A stretch of DNA of 64,000 nt from Endozoicomonas elysicola (GTDB lineage: Bacteria > Pseudomonadota > Gammaproteobacteria > Pseudomonadales > Endozoicomonadaceae). The stretch covers positions 376,764 through 440,763 of the forward strand of contig NZ_JOJP01000001.1 of assembly GCF_000710775.1 (NCBI RefSeq). The letters are read 5' to 3'. Shown here in pieces: positions 41,713 to 49,878 of the stretch; the first letter of the stretch is position 1; every line of letters begins with the position of its first letter. Under the pieces are notes generated by a model, which saw only the letters and a list, made by a program, of their open reading frames with translations, did not search any database and was not told the origin of the DNA. A program made the translations under genes and the position numbers.

Positions 41713-43346
41713 TTCTGCTCCTGCCGTTCCAGTGATCGATTTAGCATAATTAGAGGAATCAAACCGACAAGTACTAGTACTAATGCGGCAGGAGCCGCAT
41801 ATTCAAGCTGTTCATCAGAGACATATTGAAACACCCAGGTCGCCAGCGTTTCAAAATTAAAGGGTCTCAGTAAGAGTGTGGCCGGGAGCTCTTTCATGCT
41901 TTCGATAAACACCAGCAACAGTCCTGCCAGCAACCCTTTACGAATCAAGGGAATATGAATACGTCGTACCATTTCCTGTGGATTGCAGCCGAGCGTCCTG
42001 CTTGCCATATCCAGTGAAGGGGATACTCTGCCCAGACTGGACTCAACACTGCCCACAGCAACAGCCGAAAAGCGTACAACATAAGCAAAAACCAAAGTAA
42101 TCACTGAACCGCTAAATATCAGTCCGACCGGTGCCTGATTCCAGGAAATCAATAACTCATTAATGAAATGATCAGAAAGTGTCAGGGGGATCAGCACGCC
42201 AATGGCGAGAACGTTTCCCGGCATAGCGTAACCCGTTGACACAAGGCGGGCAGGAATTTTTGAAAAGGTACTGTTTTTAAGCCGTTGATAAACACCCAGA
42301 AAAAGTGCAATAAAACAGGCAACCGCAGCAGCTGAACCGGAGACCAGCAGACTGTTCAGGCCATATTCAAACAGTTCAGTATTCCACGATGTATCGAAGT
42401 AGGTAATTATATAATCAATCAGTACCAGAGACGGTAGAAGAAAGCCCAATGTGACCAGTAACCAGCACCATCCCAAGGCTAACCATTTAGGCCAACCGGA
42501 TAATTCAACTAGCTCTCGTTGTTCCTGACCGGTATTTTTCTGATAAAGCTGCTGTTTACGCCGGCTATATTTCTCGCCACTTATCAACAGCATAACGACG
42601 AGTAGCATCATGGCTGAGATTTTTGCCGCTGCATTCAAGCTGCCATAACCTAACCAAGTGTCGTATACCGCAGTTGTGAGTGTCGGTACAGAGAAATAAC
42701 TCACTGTAGCAAAATCCCCCAACGCTTCCATACCCATCAGGGCTAACCCGGTAATGATTGCCGGGCGTGCCATCGGGAGTGTTACACGAGCAAAGCTTTC
42801 CAGTTGAGAGCAGCCAAGAAGACGGCTTGCAAGCATCTGGCTTTTGGATTGTTCCAGAAAAGCTGTTCTTGTCAGTAAATAGAGGTAGGGATAGAGCACC
42901 AGGGCGAGAATGATAATAGCCCCCCCTAAACTACGAACTTCAGGAAAAGAATAGTCAGCAGCGGACTCCCATCCTGTTAAGGCTCTCAGAAGGCGTTGAA
43001 CAGGCCCTGCAAATTCAAGCAGGTCGGTATAAATATAAGCAATCACATAAGATGGCATTGCCAGGGGTAATACCAGTAACCACTGCAACTGGGATTTACC
43101 GGGAATATTGGTATTGGCCATGACCCAGGCGGCAGGAATTGCCAGAATGGCGCCCAGTACGCCGACACCAAGAATTAAAAGAACACTGTTTACTATGTAA
43201 GTGGTGAGGACCGTATTCCATAGGTGGTCGAACAGTTCTCCGGCCGGTGCAAGAGCCTCGACCACGAGAGAGATAACAGGGGAAAACAGCAAAAGGGCCA
43301 GCAACCAACTGCCAGCCCTCCAGTAGAAAGGTAAGTTGTGATTCAT
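41709..43346 (-). CDS. fbpB: Ferric-iron ABC transporter permease (FbpB-like)
   Basis: This 545-residue inner-membrane permease is a fused two-module type, with about twelve hydrophobic helices and two copies of the EAA loop region (EQSKSQMLASRLLGCSQLES and SLDMASRTLGCNPQEM). The duplicated architecture is typical of FbpB/SfuB Fe3+ permeases. It lies 16 bases downstream of the substrate-binding gene and overlaps the ATPase gene by 4 bases, forming a compact fbpABC operon. Confidence 0.93.
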   Translation of the reverse strand: MNHNLPFYWRAGSWLLALLLFSPVISLVVEALAPAGELFDHLWNTVLTTYIVNSVLLILGVGVLGAILAIPAAWVMANTNIPGKSQLQWLLVLPLAMPSYVIAYIYTDLLEFAGPVQRLLRALTGWESAADYSFPEVRSLGGAIIILALVLYPYLYLLTRTAFLEQSKSQMLASRLLGCSQLESFARVTLPMARPAIITGLALMGMEALGDFATVSYFSVPTLTTAVYDTWLGYGSLNAAAKISAMMLLVVMLLISGEKYSRRKQQLYQKNTGQEQRELVELSGWPKWLALGWCWLLVTLGFLLPSLVLIDYIITYFDTSWNTELFEYGLNSLLVSGSAAAVACFIALFLGVYQRLKNSTFSKIPARLVSTGYAMPGNVLAIGVLIPLTLSDHFINELLISWNQAPVGLIFSGSVITLVFAYVVRFSAVAVGSVESSLGRVSPSLDMASRTLGCNPQEMVRRIHIPLIRKGLLAGLLLVFIESMKELPATLLLRPFNFETLATWVFQYVSDEQLEYAAPAALVLVLVGLIPLIMLNRSLERQEQK

Positions 43347-43362
43347 TCAGTAAGGACAAGAA

Positions 43363-44373
43363 CTACAGATCAAATTTAACCTCGTCCAGCAGTCGCTGGG
43401 CTTTGGTACGGTTTGCTGCAATGTCAGAGATAGGCAGTGGATCAGCCTTAAACTTACCCCAGGCAGCAACGGTATCAGACACTGGAACCTTAGGATTTAC
43501 CGGGTATTCCATATTGTCTCTGGCATAAATGGACTGTGCCTTTTCACTGGACAGGTACTCCATCAGCTTGAGCGCATTATCCTTATTAGGCGCATATTTA
43601 GCCATCACCATTCCGCTGATATTTACATGAGAGCCTTCAGTGCTCTGATTGGGGAAATTGATGTAGACAGCATCAGCCCAAGCCTTCTGGTCTTCATTCT
43701 GGAGCATTTTTCCAAAATAATAGCTGTTACCCAAGGAGACGTCACAGACTCCCTCTTTAATCGCTTTAACCTGAGCACGATCGTTACCCTGTGGACGACG
43801 AGCCAAGTTTGCTTTTACACCTTCCAACCACTTTTTAGTCTCAGCTTCACCTTTATGGGCAATCATGGAGGCTACAAGACCAATATTGTATGGATGCTTA
43901 CCACTGCGGGTGCAAATTTTTCCCTGGTACTGAGCGCTGGCCAGATCTTCGTAATTAATATCAACAGGTTTGTCACTACGCTTAGAGCTGTAGATGTTGC
44001 GAACTCGCATTGTCAGTGAGTACCACTGATTATTCGGGTCTCTCAGGTGAACTGGAATATTGTCATTTATTTCATTGCTGCTAACGGGCTGAACCAGCTT
44101 TCGATCAACTAAGTCGAACAGGCTGATCATATCAGAGGTAAGAACCACATCAGCAGGGCTGAACTTACCTTCTCTCTCTATACGCTCTTCCAAACCTTTT
44201 TTGGCAAATACCACATTGACCTTAACACCTGTCTGATCTTCGAACTCCTTGAGCATTGGTTCAATCAGAAATGGCTGACGATAAGAGTAGACATTCACTT
44301 CTTCTGCCGCCTGGGCAATTAAAGAGGAGCACGAGATTGCAATAGCGGAAGCAATAGAGAGAAGTTTTTTCAT
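43363..44373 (-). CDS. fbpA: Periplasmic ferric-iron-binding protein (FbpA-like)
   Basis: This 336-residue solute-binding protein has a signal peptide at residues 1-22 (ending AQAA) and mature N-terminus EEVNVYSYRQ. The SLGNSYYFGKM block near residue 215 carries the adjacent tyrosines that ligate Fe3+ in FbpA-type ferrins. It delivers iron to the FbpB permease. It is the first gene of the operon, and a plausible Fur-box-like sequence lies 10-28 bases upstream. The whole operon is inserted head-on between mnmE and mnmG. Confidence 0.93.
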   Translation of the reverse strand: MKKLLSIASAIAISCSSLIAQAAEEVNVYSYRQPFLIEPMLKEFEDQTGVKVNVVFAKKGLEERIEREGKFSPADVVLTSDMISLFDLVDRKLVQPVSSNEINDNIPVHLRDPNNQWYSLTMRVRNIYSSKRSDKPVDINYEDLASAQYQGKICTRSGKHPYNIGLVASMIAHKGEAETKKWLEGVKANLARRPQGNDRAQVKAIKEGVCDVSLGNSYYFGKMLQNEDQKAWADAVYINFPNQSTEGSHVNISGMVMAKYAPNKDNALKLMEYLSSEKAQSIYARDNMEYPVNPKVPVSDTVAAWGKFKADPLPISDIAANRTKAQRLLDEVKFDL

Positions 44374-44382
44374 GGCAGCCCT

Positions 44383-44401
44383 GTAAACAAGAATTATTAT
44401 C
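44383..44401 (-). promoter_or_regulatory. Fur-box-like operator upstream of fbpA
   Basis: The minus-strand sequence GATAATAATTCTTGTTTAC matches the 19-base Fur consensus at roughly 12 positions, with the left half strong. Its place just upstream of an iron-uptake operon supports the idea; the match alone is moderate. Confidence 0.45.
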
Positions 44402-44439
44402 GTTTGCGGATTGTACTCATTTCCTTTGATTTCGCAACC

Positions 44440-44830
44440 GGTTTATCCCCCTGTGGATAAATTGAATCGTTATAAACCTGCTCATATACCGTGCATGTCA
44501 GATAATAAAAGGCTTTCAGACCTGGTTTTGGGTATTTTTCAAAATGTGGACATATACACAGACAAGCTATTAACAATACAGGGAATAACCTATTCACATT
44601 ATTGTTCTGTGGATAAACACTGTTTTTTCCACAGCTTAATGACACCTTAACTAGATATTTCTACCATCTATATAACATACTTATTCAATCTATAAATTAT
44701 TGAAAATGATGATAATAATGTTGTTATCCACAGTTTTTATCAACACTAATAATAACAATAAAAATAAAAAACACTAAAAAACAGCTATTCGCTGTTATTA
44801 CTGTTATTGCATATGATATTTACGGCTTAC
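44440..44830. other. Second origin-like region upstream of mnmG
   Basis: Three perfect DnaA boxes lie at 44452-44460 (-), 44608-44616 (-) and 44724-44732 (+), with a one-mismatch box at 44625-44633. From about 44640 to 44830 the sequence is extremely AT-rich, with runs of A and T. In E. coli and Vibrio oriC lies next to mnmG, so position and composition fit an origin or an origin relic. Proof would need functional data. Confidence 0.6.
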
Positions 44831-44984
44831 TCTGTGGGACTTTTTACTAAAAAGGACAAACTTATGGGCAAGACGCCGAGTTGTGAGTAACTTTACGAGG
44901 CCTGTTTCTCCATATGATCCCTAATGGACACCTGCTAGCGGATGGACCTTCTGAAACCTTCATATCTCTCTTATTCAATGCAGG

Positions 44985-45013
44985 GTCACAGCGCTATTTA
45001 ACCTGTGTATAAT
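44985..45013 (+). promoter_or_regulatory. mnmG promoter candidate
   Basis: TATAAT at 45008-45013 lies 39 bases upstream of the mnmG start. The -35 position (GTCACA, 44985-44990, 17-base spacing) is only a partial match. Confidence 0.45.
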
Positions 45014-45051
45014 TGCCGGCCTTATCTTCTCGTGATTACAGGTAACAGACT

Positions 45052-46938
45052 TTGGCAGTGGATTTCCCAAAACAATTTGATGTGATTGTTATCGGTGGTG
45101 GTCATGCCGGAACTGAAGCTGCTCTGGCTTCAGCACGCATGGGTGTTAAAACGCTCTTGTTGACCCATAACATCGAAACTCTGGGGATGATGTCCTGTAA
45201 TCCAGCGATTGGTGGGATTGGTAAAAGTCATCTGGTGAAAGAGGTGGATGCTCTGGGTGGTGCCATGGCAAAAGCCACAGACCTTGCTGGTATCCAGTTT
45301 CGTATCCTGAATGCCAGAAAAGGCCCTGCAGTCAGAGCGACTCGTGCACAGGCCGACCGTGCTTTATACAAAGCAGCTATCCGTACCATCCTGGAGAACC
45401 AGGAGAACCTGTGGATATTTCAGCAGGCAGCGGATGACCTTGTGGTTGATGAAAGCACCAGTCAGGTTCGTGGTGTGGTTACCAATATGGGTGTTCGCTT
45501 CCTGGCTCCAAACGTAGTGCTGACTGCGGGAACCTTCCTTGGTGGAAAAATTCACATTGGTTTGGAAAGTCACAGTGGAGGTCGCGCAGGAGATCCTCCA
45601 TCCATTGCTCTGGCTAACCGGTTAAGAGAACTACCTCTGGATGTTCAGCGTCTGAAAACAGGGACGCCGGCACGTATTGATGCACGTAGCGTTGATTTTT
45701 CAGTAATGGAAGCCCAGCCTGGCGATACACCTATACCGGTAATGTCTTTCCTGGGATCTGTGGACCAGCATCCTGAACAGGTTTCCTGCTATATCACTCA
45801 TACTAATGAGAGAACTCACGAAATTATTCGTGGTGGTTTGGATCGTTCCCCCATGTTTACCGGGGTTATCGAGGGTGTGGGGCCACGCTATTGCCCTTCC
45901 ATAGAAGACAAAATTACGCGTTTTGCGGATAAAAACTCACATCAGGTATTTCTGGAGCCGGAAGGGTTATCCACACATGAACTCTATCCAAACGGAATCT
46001 CGACCAGTTTGCCGTTTGATGTACAGATCAATCTGATTCACTCGATCCGTGGGCTTGAAAATGCGCATATAACACGGCCTGGTTATGCTATTGAGTACGA
46101 TTTCTTCGATCCAAGAGGGTTAAAGTACTCACTGGAAACCAAATCCATAGGAGGCTTGTTCTTCGCAGGTCAGATTAATGGCACTACTGGTTATGAAGAA
46201 GCCGCGGCTCAGGGATTGCTGGCAGGCATGAATGCGGCGTTGAGAGCGCAGGATAAAGAATCCTGGTGCCCTCGTCGTGATGAAGCCTATATCGGTGTGC
46301 TGGTTGATGATCTGATTACCAATGGTACCAGTGAGCCTTACCGGATGTTTACCAGTCGGGCTGAATACCGTTTGATTCTTCGAGAAGATAATGCTGACTT
46401 ACGCCTGACAGAAAAAGGTAGAGAACTCGGGCTGGTGGATGATGAACGCTGGGCTGCGTTTACCAATAAGAAAGAACGCATTGAGAGGGAATCTGAGCGT
46501 CTTAGAGGAGCTTTCATTCATCCGGGTAGTTCCGCAGCCACTGTGTTGGAAAACAAGCTCAGCAGGCCTATAAGCCGTGAATACAGTCTTTTGGAGCTGC
46601 TTCGTCGTCCAGAGTTAACCTATAACGATGTTGCCGGACTGGTTGGAGACGCGGAAACTCAAAGTCAGGTTGCGGAGCAGGTTGAGATTCAAACCAAGTA
46701 TCAGGGATATATTGACCGCCAGAAGGAAGAGATAGACCGTATGCGACGCTACGAGAATACTCGTATACCTGAAGCGCTTGATTACTCTTTGATTGAAGGG
46801 CTATCGAACGAGCTTAAGCAGAAGCTTGGTGATGCCCGCCCTGAGACGCTTGGGCGAGCTTCCCGTATTCAGGGCATGACGCCAGCAGCAGTGTCTCTGT
46901 TGCTGGTTTATATGAAAAAGCGGTCGATGGCTGCTTGA
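45052..46938 (+). CDS. mnmG: tRNA uridine-34 carboxymethylaminomethyl modification enzyme MnmG (GidA)
   Basis: This 628-residue FAD-binding protein has the dinucleotide loop [10 protein letters not shown] at residues 15-24 and the MnmG signatures [27 protein letters not shown] and [18 protein letters not shown]. It works with MnmE to modify U34 of tRNAs. The start is TTG at 45052 with AGGT 8 bases upstream; GTG at 45058 is an alternative. It normally precedes rsmG; here a convergent ArsR gene follows it instead, which marks the right inversion junction. Confidence 0.98.
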   Translation: MAVDFPKQFDVIVIGGGHAGTEAALASARMGVKTLLLTHNIETLGMMSCNPAIGGIGKSHLVKEVDALGGAMAKATDLAGIQFRILNARKGPAVRATRAQADRALYKAAIRTILENQENLWIFQQAADDLVVDESTSQVRGVVTNMGVRFLAPNVVLTAGTFLGGKIHIGLESHSGGRAGDPPSIALANRLRELPLDVQRLKTGTPARIDARSVDFSVMEAQPGDTPIPVMSFLGSVDQHPEQVSCYITHTNERTHEIIRGGLDRSPMFTGVIEGVGPRYCPSIEDKITRFADKNSHQVFLEPEGLSTHELYPNGISTSLPFDVQINLIHSIRGLENAHITRPGYAIEYDFFDPRGLKYSLETKSIGGLFFAGQINGTTGYEEAAAQGLLAGMNAALRAQDKESWCPRRDEAYIGVLVDDLITNGTSEPYRMFTSRAEYRLILREDNADLRLTEKGRELGLVDDERWAAFTNKKERIERESERLRGAFIHPGSSAATVLENKLSRPISREYSLLELLRRPELTYNDVAGLVGDAETQSQVAEQVEIQTKYQGYIDRQKEEIDRMRRYENTRIPEALDYSLIEGLSNELKQKLGDARPETLGRASRIQGMTPAAVSLLLVYMKKRSMAA

Positions 46939-46966
46939 TAGTCTTTATGCTGGTATAGACAATACG

Positions 46967-46988
46967 GGTTCCTGAAATATCAGGAGCC
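46967..46988. terminator. Stem-loop shared by convergent mnmG and arsR-type gene
   Basis: GGTTCCTGA pairs with TCAGGAGCC over an AATA loop, including one G-U pair. No strong T-run follows on either side. It lies midway between the two convergent 3' ends. Confidence 0.5.
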
Positions 46989-47014
46989 TGTAACTTTAAT
47001 CTGTATCCGTTTGA

Positions 47015-47308
47015 TCAAGCCGTTTCATCCACACAGCACTCCTCGCTGAGAAACCCCAAGACCTCATTGAAAGTGTCAAACTGGGGAATGCAGTACAGTA
47101 TCCTTCCATCCCGTCTTTGTTGAACCAGCCCCACCGAAACCAACGCTGAAATATGATGGGAGAGCGTGGAGCCAGGAATATCGAGTTCTTTTTGCAGAGT
47201 TCCGACAGGTAAACCGTTGTGACCAGACCTGACAAGACGCTTATAAATTCCAAGCCGTGAAGGGTGACCCAGCTCTTTTAGAGCTTTGGCACAAGTGTCC
47301 AGATCCAT
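47015..47308 (-). CDS. ArsR/SmtB-family transcriptional regulator
   Basis: This 97-residue winged-helix repressor starts at ATG 47308; a TTG at 47329 would add seven residues. The recognition helix region LDIPGSTLSHHISALVSVGL and the wing RRDGRILYCI are typical of ArsR/SmtB proteins. A cysteine pair occurs near the C-terminus in EECCVDETA; some ArsR-type sensors use such cysteines for metal or metalloid binding. No resistance or transport gene is adjacent, so the regulon is unknown. It converges with mnmG. Confidence 0.85.
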   Translation of the reverse strand: MDLDTCAKALKELGHPSRLGIYKRLVRSGHNGLPVGTLQKELDIPGSTLSHHISALVSVGLVQQRRDGRILYCIPQFDTFNEVLGFLSEECCVDETA

Positions 47309-47526
47309 AACAGAAAACTTTCGTGACAAATAATTCGATAATAATGAAAGTGTTAGAGGTTTGTACAGAAACTATCGTACTTAAATATTGAACTTAATTC
47401 TAACAATTAGGTCATAAGTACCAGTAAATAATGTGGGTTTAGCTAAGTTATAGCTGGAAAAATTCATTATTAGCTATAGATAAAACTACTTTCCTGATGA
47501 TCAGGTTATAAAAAATGGAGTTTATT

Positions 47527-48033
47527 ATGTTTAATAGCGTCATGGGGGCTGCAAAGAATGTTGGTGGCTGGCTATATGAGGCTAGTACACAAGCAGCTTT
47601 TCGAATAGGGAATGCATTCACCAGATTGGTGAAAAGCGCAGATGTTGAAAACCAGTTAAAACAATGGTGCTCACATTCAGAAATGAGTAGCTATTCATTA
47701 GCTGATTTTTGTATCAAAAGTGTTGGCTCATTTGAGGTTGTCTCTTGGACTGGATCGAAAGCTCAAAGCAATCAATCTGAACAACATATAGATTTTAATA
47801 AACCCGTTCCAGGGCTGAAAGAAGCAATGGAAGACCTTGATGTTCAGGCAAAAAAACTGGAAAAAACCATCGATAAAAGAATAAAAGATGTAGAAAAGCA
47901 AGAGTTACTGGATAATATTTATTTGCAGAGATCTAAGATTAAGCCATTGGGTAATTGGCGTGAAGAGATACAAGCTCGAACTAAGGCGAGGACTGAGGCT
48001 CGATTGGCTCGCAGAACTTCTAATATTGGTTAG
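47527..48033 (+). CDS. Orphan protein with C-terminal coiled coil
   Basis: No family is recognised. ATG at 47527 with GGAG 6 bases upstream is preferred over ATG at 47515, giving 168 residues. The first 40 residues include a mildly hydrophobic, glycine- and alanine-rich segment. From about residue 90 to the end the chain is highly charged and likely helical (VQAKKLEKTIDKRIKDVEKQ), ending in repeated Arg-Ala-Arg motifs. It is AT-rich and stands alone, followed by a good terminator. It may be specific to this lineage. Confidence 0.6.
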   Translation: MFNSVMGAAKNVGGWLYEASTQAAFRIGNAFTRLVKSADVENQLKQWCSHSEMSSYSLADFCIKSVGSFEVVSWTGSKAQSNQSEQHIDFNKPVPGLKEAMEDLDVQAKKLEKTIDKRIKDVEKQELLDNIYLQRSKIKPLGNWREEIQARTKARTEARLARRTSNIG

Positions 48034-48081
48034 AGAAAAAAGCAGTATTTAAACTTAAAAAACTGAAACGGTAGAATAGTG

Positions 48082-48125
48082 ATGCCAATGCAAAAAGAAA
48101 AGTTCGTCTGCATTGGCATTTTTTT
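48082..48125 (+). terminator. Rho-independent terminator downstream of the orphan coiled-coil gene
   Basis: ATGCCAATGCA (48082-48092) pairs perfectly with TGCATTGGCAT (48109-48119) over a 16-base loop, followed by seven T residues. It terminates the plus-strand transcript. Confidence 0.88.
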
Positions 48126-48714
48126 ACTGAAGATAATGCGCAATCCCATCCATAAACATCTGAACAGAAAGCATTACCAGAATCATCCCCATCAGCCGCT
48201 CAATGGCAAAAATACCCCGCCCTCCCAGCAATTTCATAATTTTTCCCGACATCATCAGGATGGCTGCACTCAACGCCCAGGAGATAAATACGGCCATGGT
48301 GAGTTCGAGTTGATGTCCAGGATGTTGACTGGATACCAGCATTAAAGTCGCCAGAATCGACGGGCCTGCGATCAGAGGAATAGCCAGTGGCACAATGAAT
48401 GGTTCACCGTCCGGGGTACTGCCCATGATGCCACCACCACGGTTGGACGGGAAAATCATGCGAATTGCAATAATAAACAGGATGATAGCACCGGCAATAC
48501 TCACCGATTCTTGCTTCAGATGAAGGGATAGCAGGAGATATTTCCCGGCAAACAGGAAGATCAGGAGAATGAAGAGCGCAATAAGAAGTTCTCTGATAAG
48601 CACCTTACTGCGCCTCTCCTCAGGAACCCCTTTCAGGATCGAAATAAACACGGGCATATTGCCCAATGGATCCATGATCAGGAAGAGCAGAATAACGGTT
48701 GAATATATTTCCAT
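48124..48714 (-). CDS. MarC-family (YhgN-like) inner-membrane protein
   Basis: This 196-residue protein has six predicted transmembrane helices and the MarC/UPF0056 hallmarks: FLIMDPLGNMPVFISIL near the N-terminus and PLAIPLIAGPSILATLMLV near the centre. It resembles YhgN most. Members are of unknown function despite the MarC name; a link to antibiotic resistance in E. coli was not upheld. It converges with the orphan coiled-coil gene. Confidence 0.88.
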   Translation of the reverse strand: MEIYSTVILLFLIMDPLGNMPVFISILKGVPEERRSKVLIRELLIALFILLIFLFAGKYLLLSLHLKQESVSIAGAIILFIIAIRMIFPSNRGGGIMGSTPDGEPFIVPLAIPLIAGPSILATLMLVSSQHPGHQLELTMAVFISWALSAAILMMSGKIMKLLGGRGIFAIERLMGMILVMLSVQMFMDGIAHYLQ

Positions 48715-48807
48715 GTGTATAAGAGCCGGCCGAATGTAAATCAGAGCGCGCTTATAGCATATTCACCGGAGGCGGTGGAAGGCCTCCTGTGGCTCGTTTG
48801 TTCACCC

Positions 48808-49038
48808 CTACCCTCTGATTGCCTTGCTGGCGTAAATATTGAGCAGCTGGGACTCACGGCTCCTGCCATCACCATTACCATCTAAATCAATGGTTTCTTC
48901 CAATTGAAGTTTATTGTGATGCTTGAGAGCTGCTTTCTCAGCTTCTCTGATCTCAGCTTTATCTCTCACTTCATCAGCAAATTCAGCTTGGATAAAGATA
49001 GGGTTTTGATCTTGTCTAATGTTATTGAGTTCGCTCAT
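48808..49038 (-). CDS. Small orphan protein with an EF-hand-like loop
   Basis: This 76-residue protein starts best at ATG 49038, with AGGGAC upstream; the longer frame from 49077 begins with hydrophobic residues and has less support. It is charged and has no signal peptide. Near residue 52 it carries DLDGNGDGRSRE, which fits the metal-ligand spacing of a single EF-hand loop (Asp1, Asp3, Asn5, Asp7, Glu12), although position 8 is Gly instead of a hydrophobic residue. No family is recognised. It stands alone on the minus strand. Confidence 0.6.
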   Translation of the reverse strand: MSELNNIRQDQNPIFIQAEFADEVRDKAEIREAEKAALKHHNKLQLEETIDLDGNGDGRSRESQLLNIYASKAIRG

Positions 49039-49219
49039 AAGAAGTCCCTTTCTGTATAGTGGCAAGATAAAGCTCATAATTTGATTGATAACTTCAGACT
49101 AGTTATGAGATGTGTGTTTAGTCAGTAATACTTAGGTCATAAGAAGGTGTTGGTGGAAGTTAAATTTTTGATTTTATTACTTTTATTTTTTGAAAAAAGA
49201 GCGTTTTTCAGTTCCTTTG

Positions 49220-49756
49220 CTAATTATCCAGATAGCTATTTTTAAGTTTTACATAGTTACCGGCTGTGTATTTAAAGAAGTTACGCTCTTTTTCCGATAT
49301 TTTCCGTGTTTTAGTGGCCGGATTTCCTTTATAAACAAAGCCGCTTTCAAGACGTTTCCCCGGTGGTACCAGACACCCCGCAGCAACAATCACTTCTTCT
49401 TCAACTACTGCTCCATCCAGAATAATGGCGCCAATACCAATCAGGCATCGATTTTTAATGGTACAGCCATGAAGAACCGCTTTATGCCCAACTGTTACAT
49501 CATCACCGATAGTCAATGGATAGCCGTTGGGATTGTAATCACTGGCATGAGTGATATGCAGCACAGAACCATCTTGAATACTGGTTCTGGTACCAATGGA
49601 AATTGAGTGCATATCGCCACGTATGACGGCTGTTGGCCATACAGAGCTGTCATCCCCGATAGTGACATCACCGAGTACGACAGAACTCTCGTCGATGTAG
49701 ACCCTTTCTCCGAGAACTGGCATTTTATTATTAAAGTGTCTGATGGCTTGACTCAT
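49220..49756 (-). CDS. Gamma-carbonic-anhydrase-like hexapeptide-repeat protein (YrdA type)
   Basis: This 178-residue left-handed beta-helix protein starts best at ATG 49756, which aligns with YrdA starts and has GGAG upstream; the frame is open 28 codons further. Typical segments are VIRGDMHSISIG, RTSIQDGSVLHITH, DDVTVGHKAVLHGC and ERNFFKYTAGNYV. Metal-binding histidines are visible in VLHITH, VGHK and LHGC. The family binds zinc or another metal; carbonic anhydrase activity is not shown for many members. It diverges from prlC, an arrangement also known in Pseudomonas. Confidence 0.92.
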   Translation of the reverse strand: MSQAIRHFNNKMPVLGERVYIDESSVVLGDVTIGDDSSVWPTAVIRGDMHSISIGTRTSIQDGSVLHITHASDYNPNGYPLTIGDDVTVGHKAVLHGCTIKNRCLIGIGAIILDGAVVEEEVIVAAGCLVPPGKRLESGFVYKGNPATKTRKISEKERNFFKYTAGNYVKLKNSYLDN

Positions 49757-49878
49757 TGAGCGAGGCTCCTTTGGTGTTTCGGCCATAATTGAGATTGTGC
49801 TGACTGGATTCTGCTTGAATTCATACGGTGACGCACCCATCTATTACAAATAATAACCCTGGTATAGAGAGCTGTCCT

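Noticed and set aside
45967-45975. Perfect DnaA box in mnmG
   Set aside because: It is a single box within the coding sequence for GLSTHELYP, a conserved MnmG segment, and does not belong to the upstream cluster.
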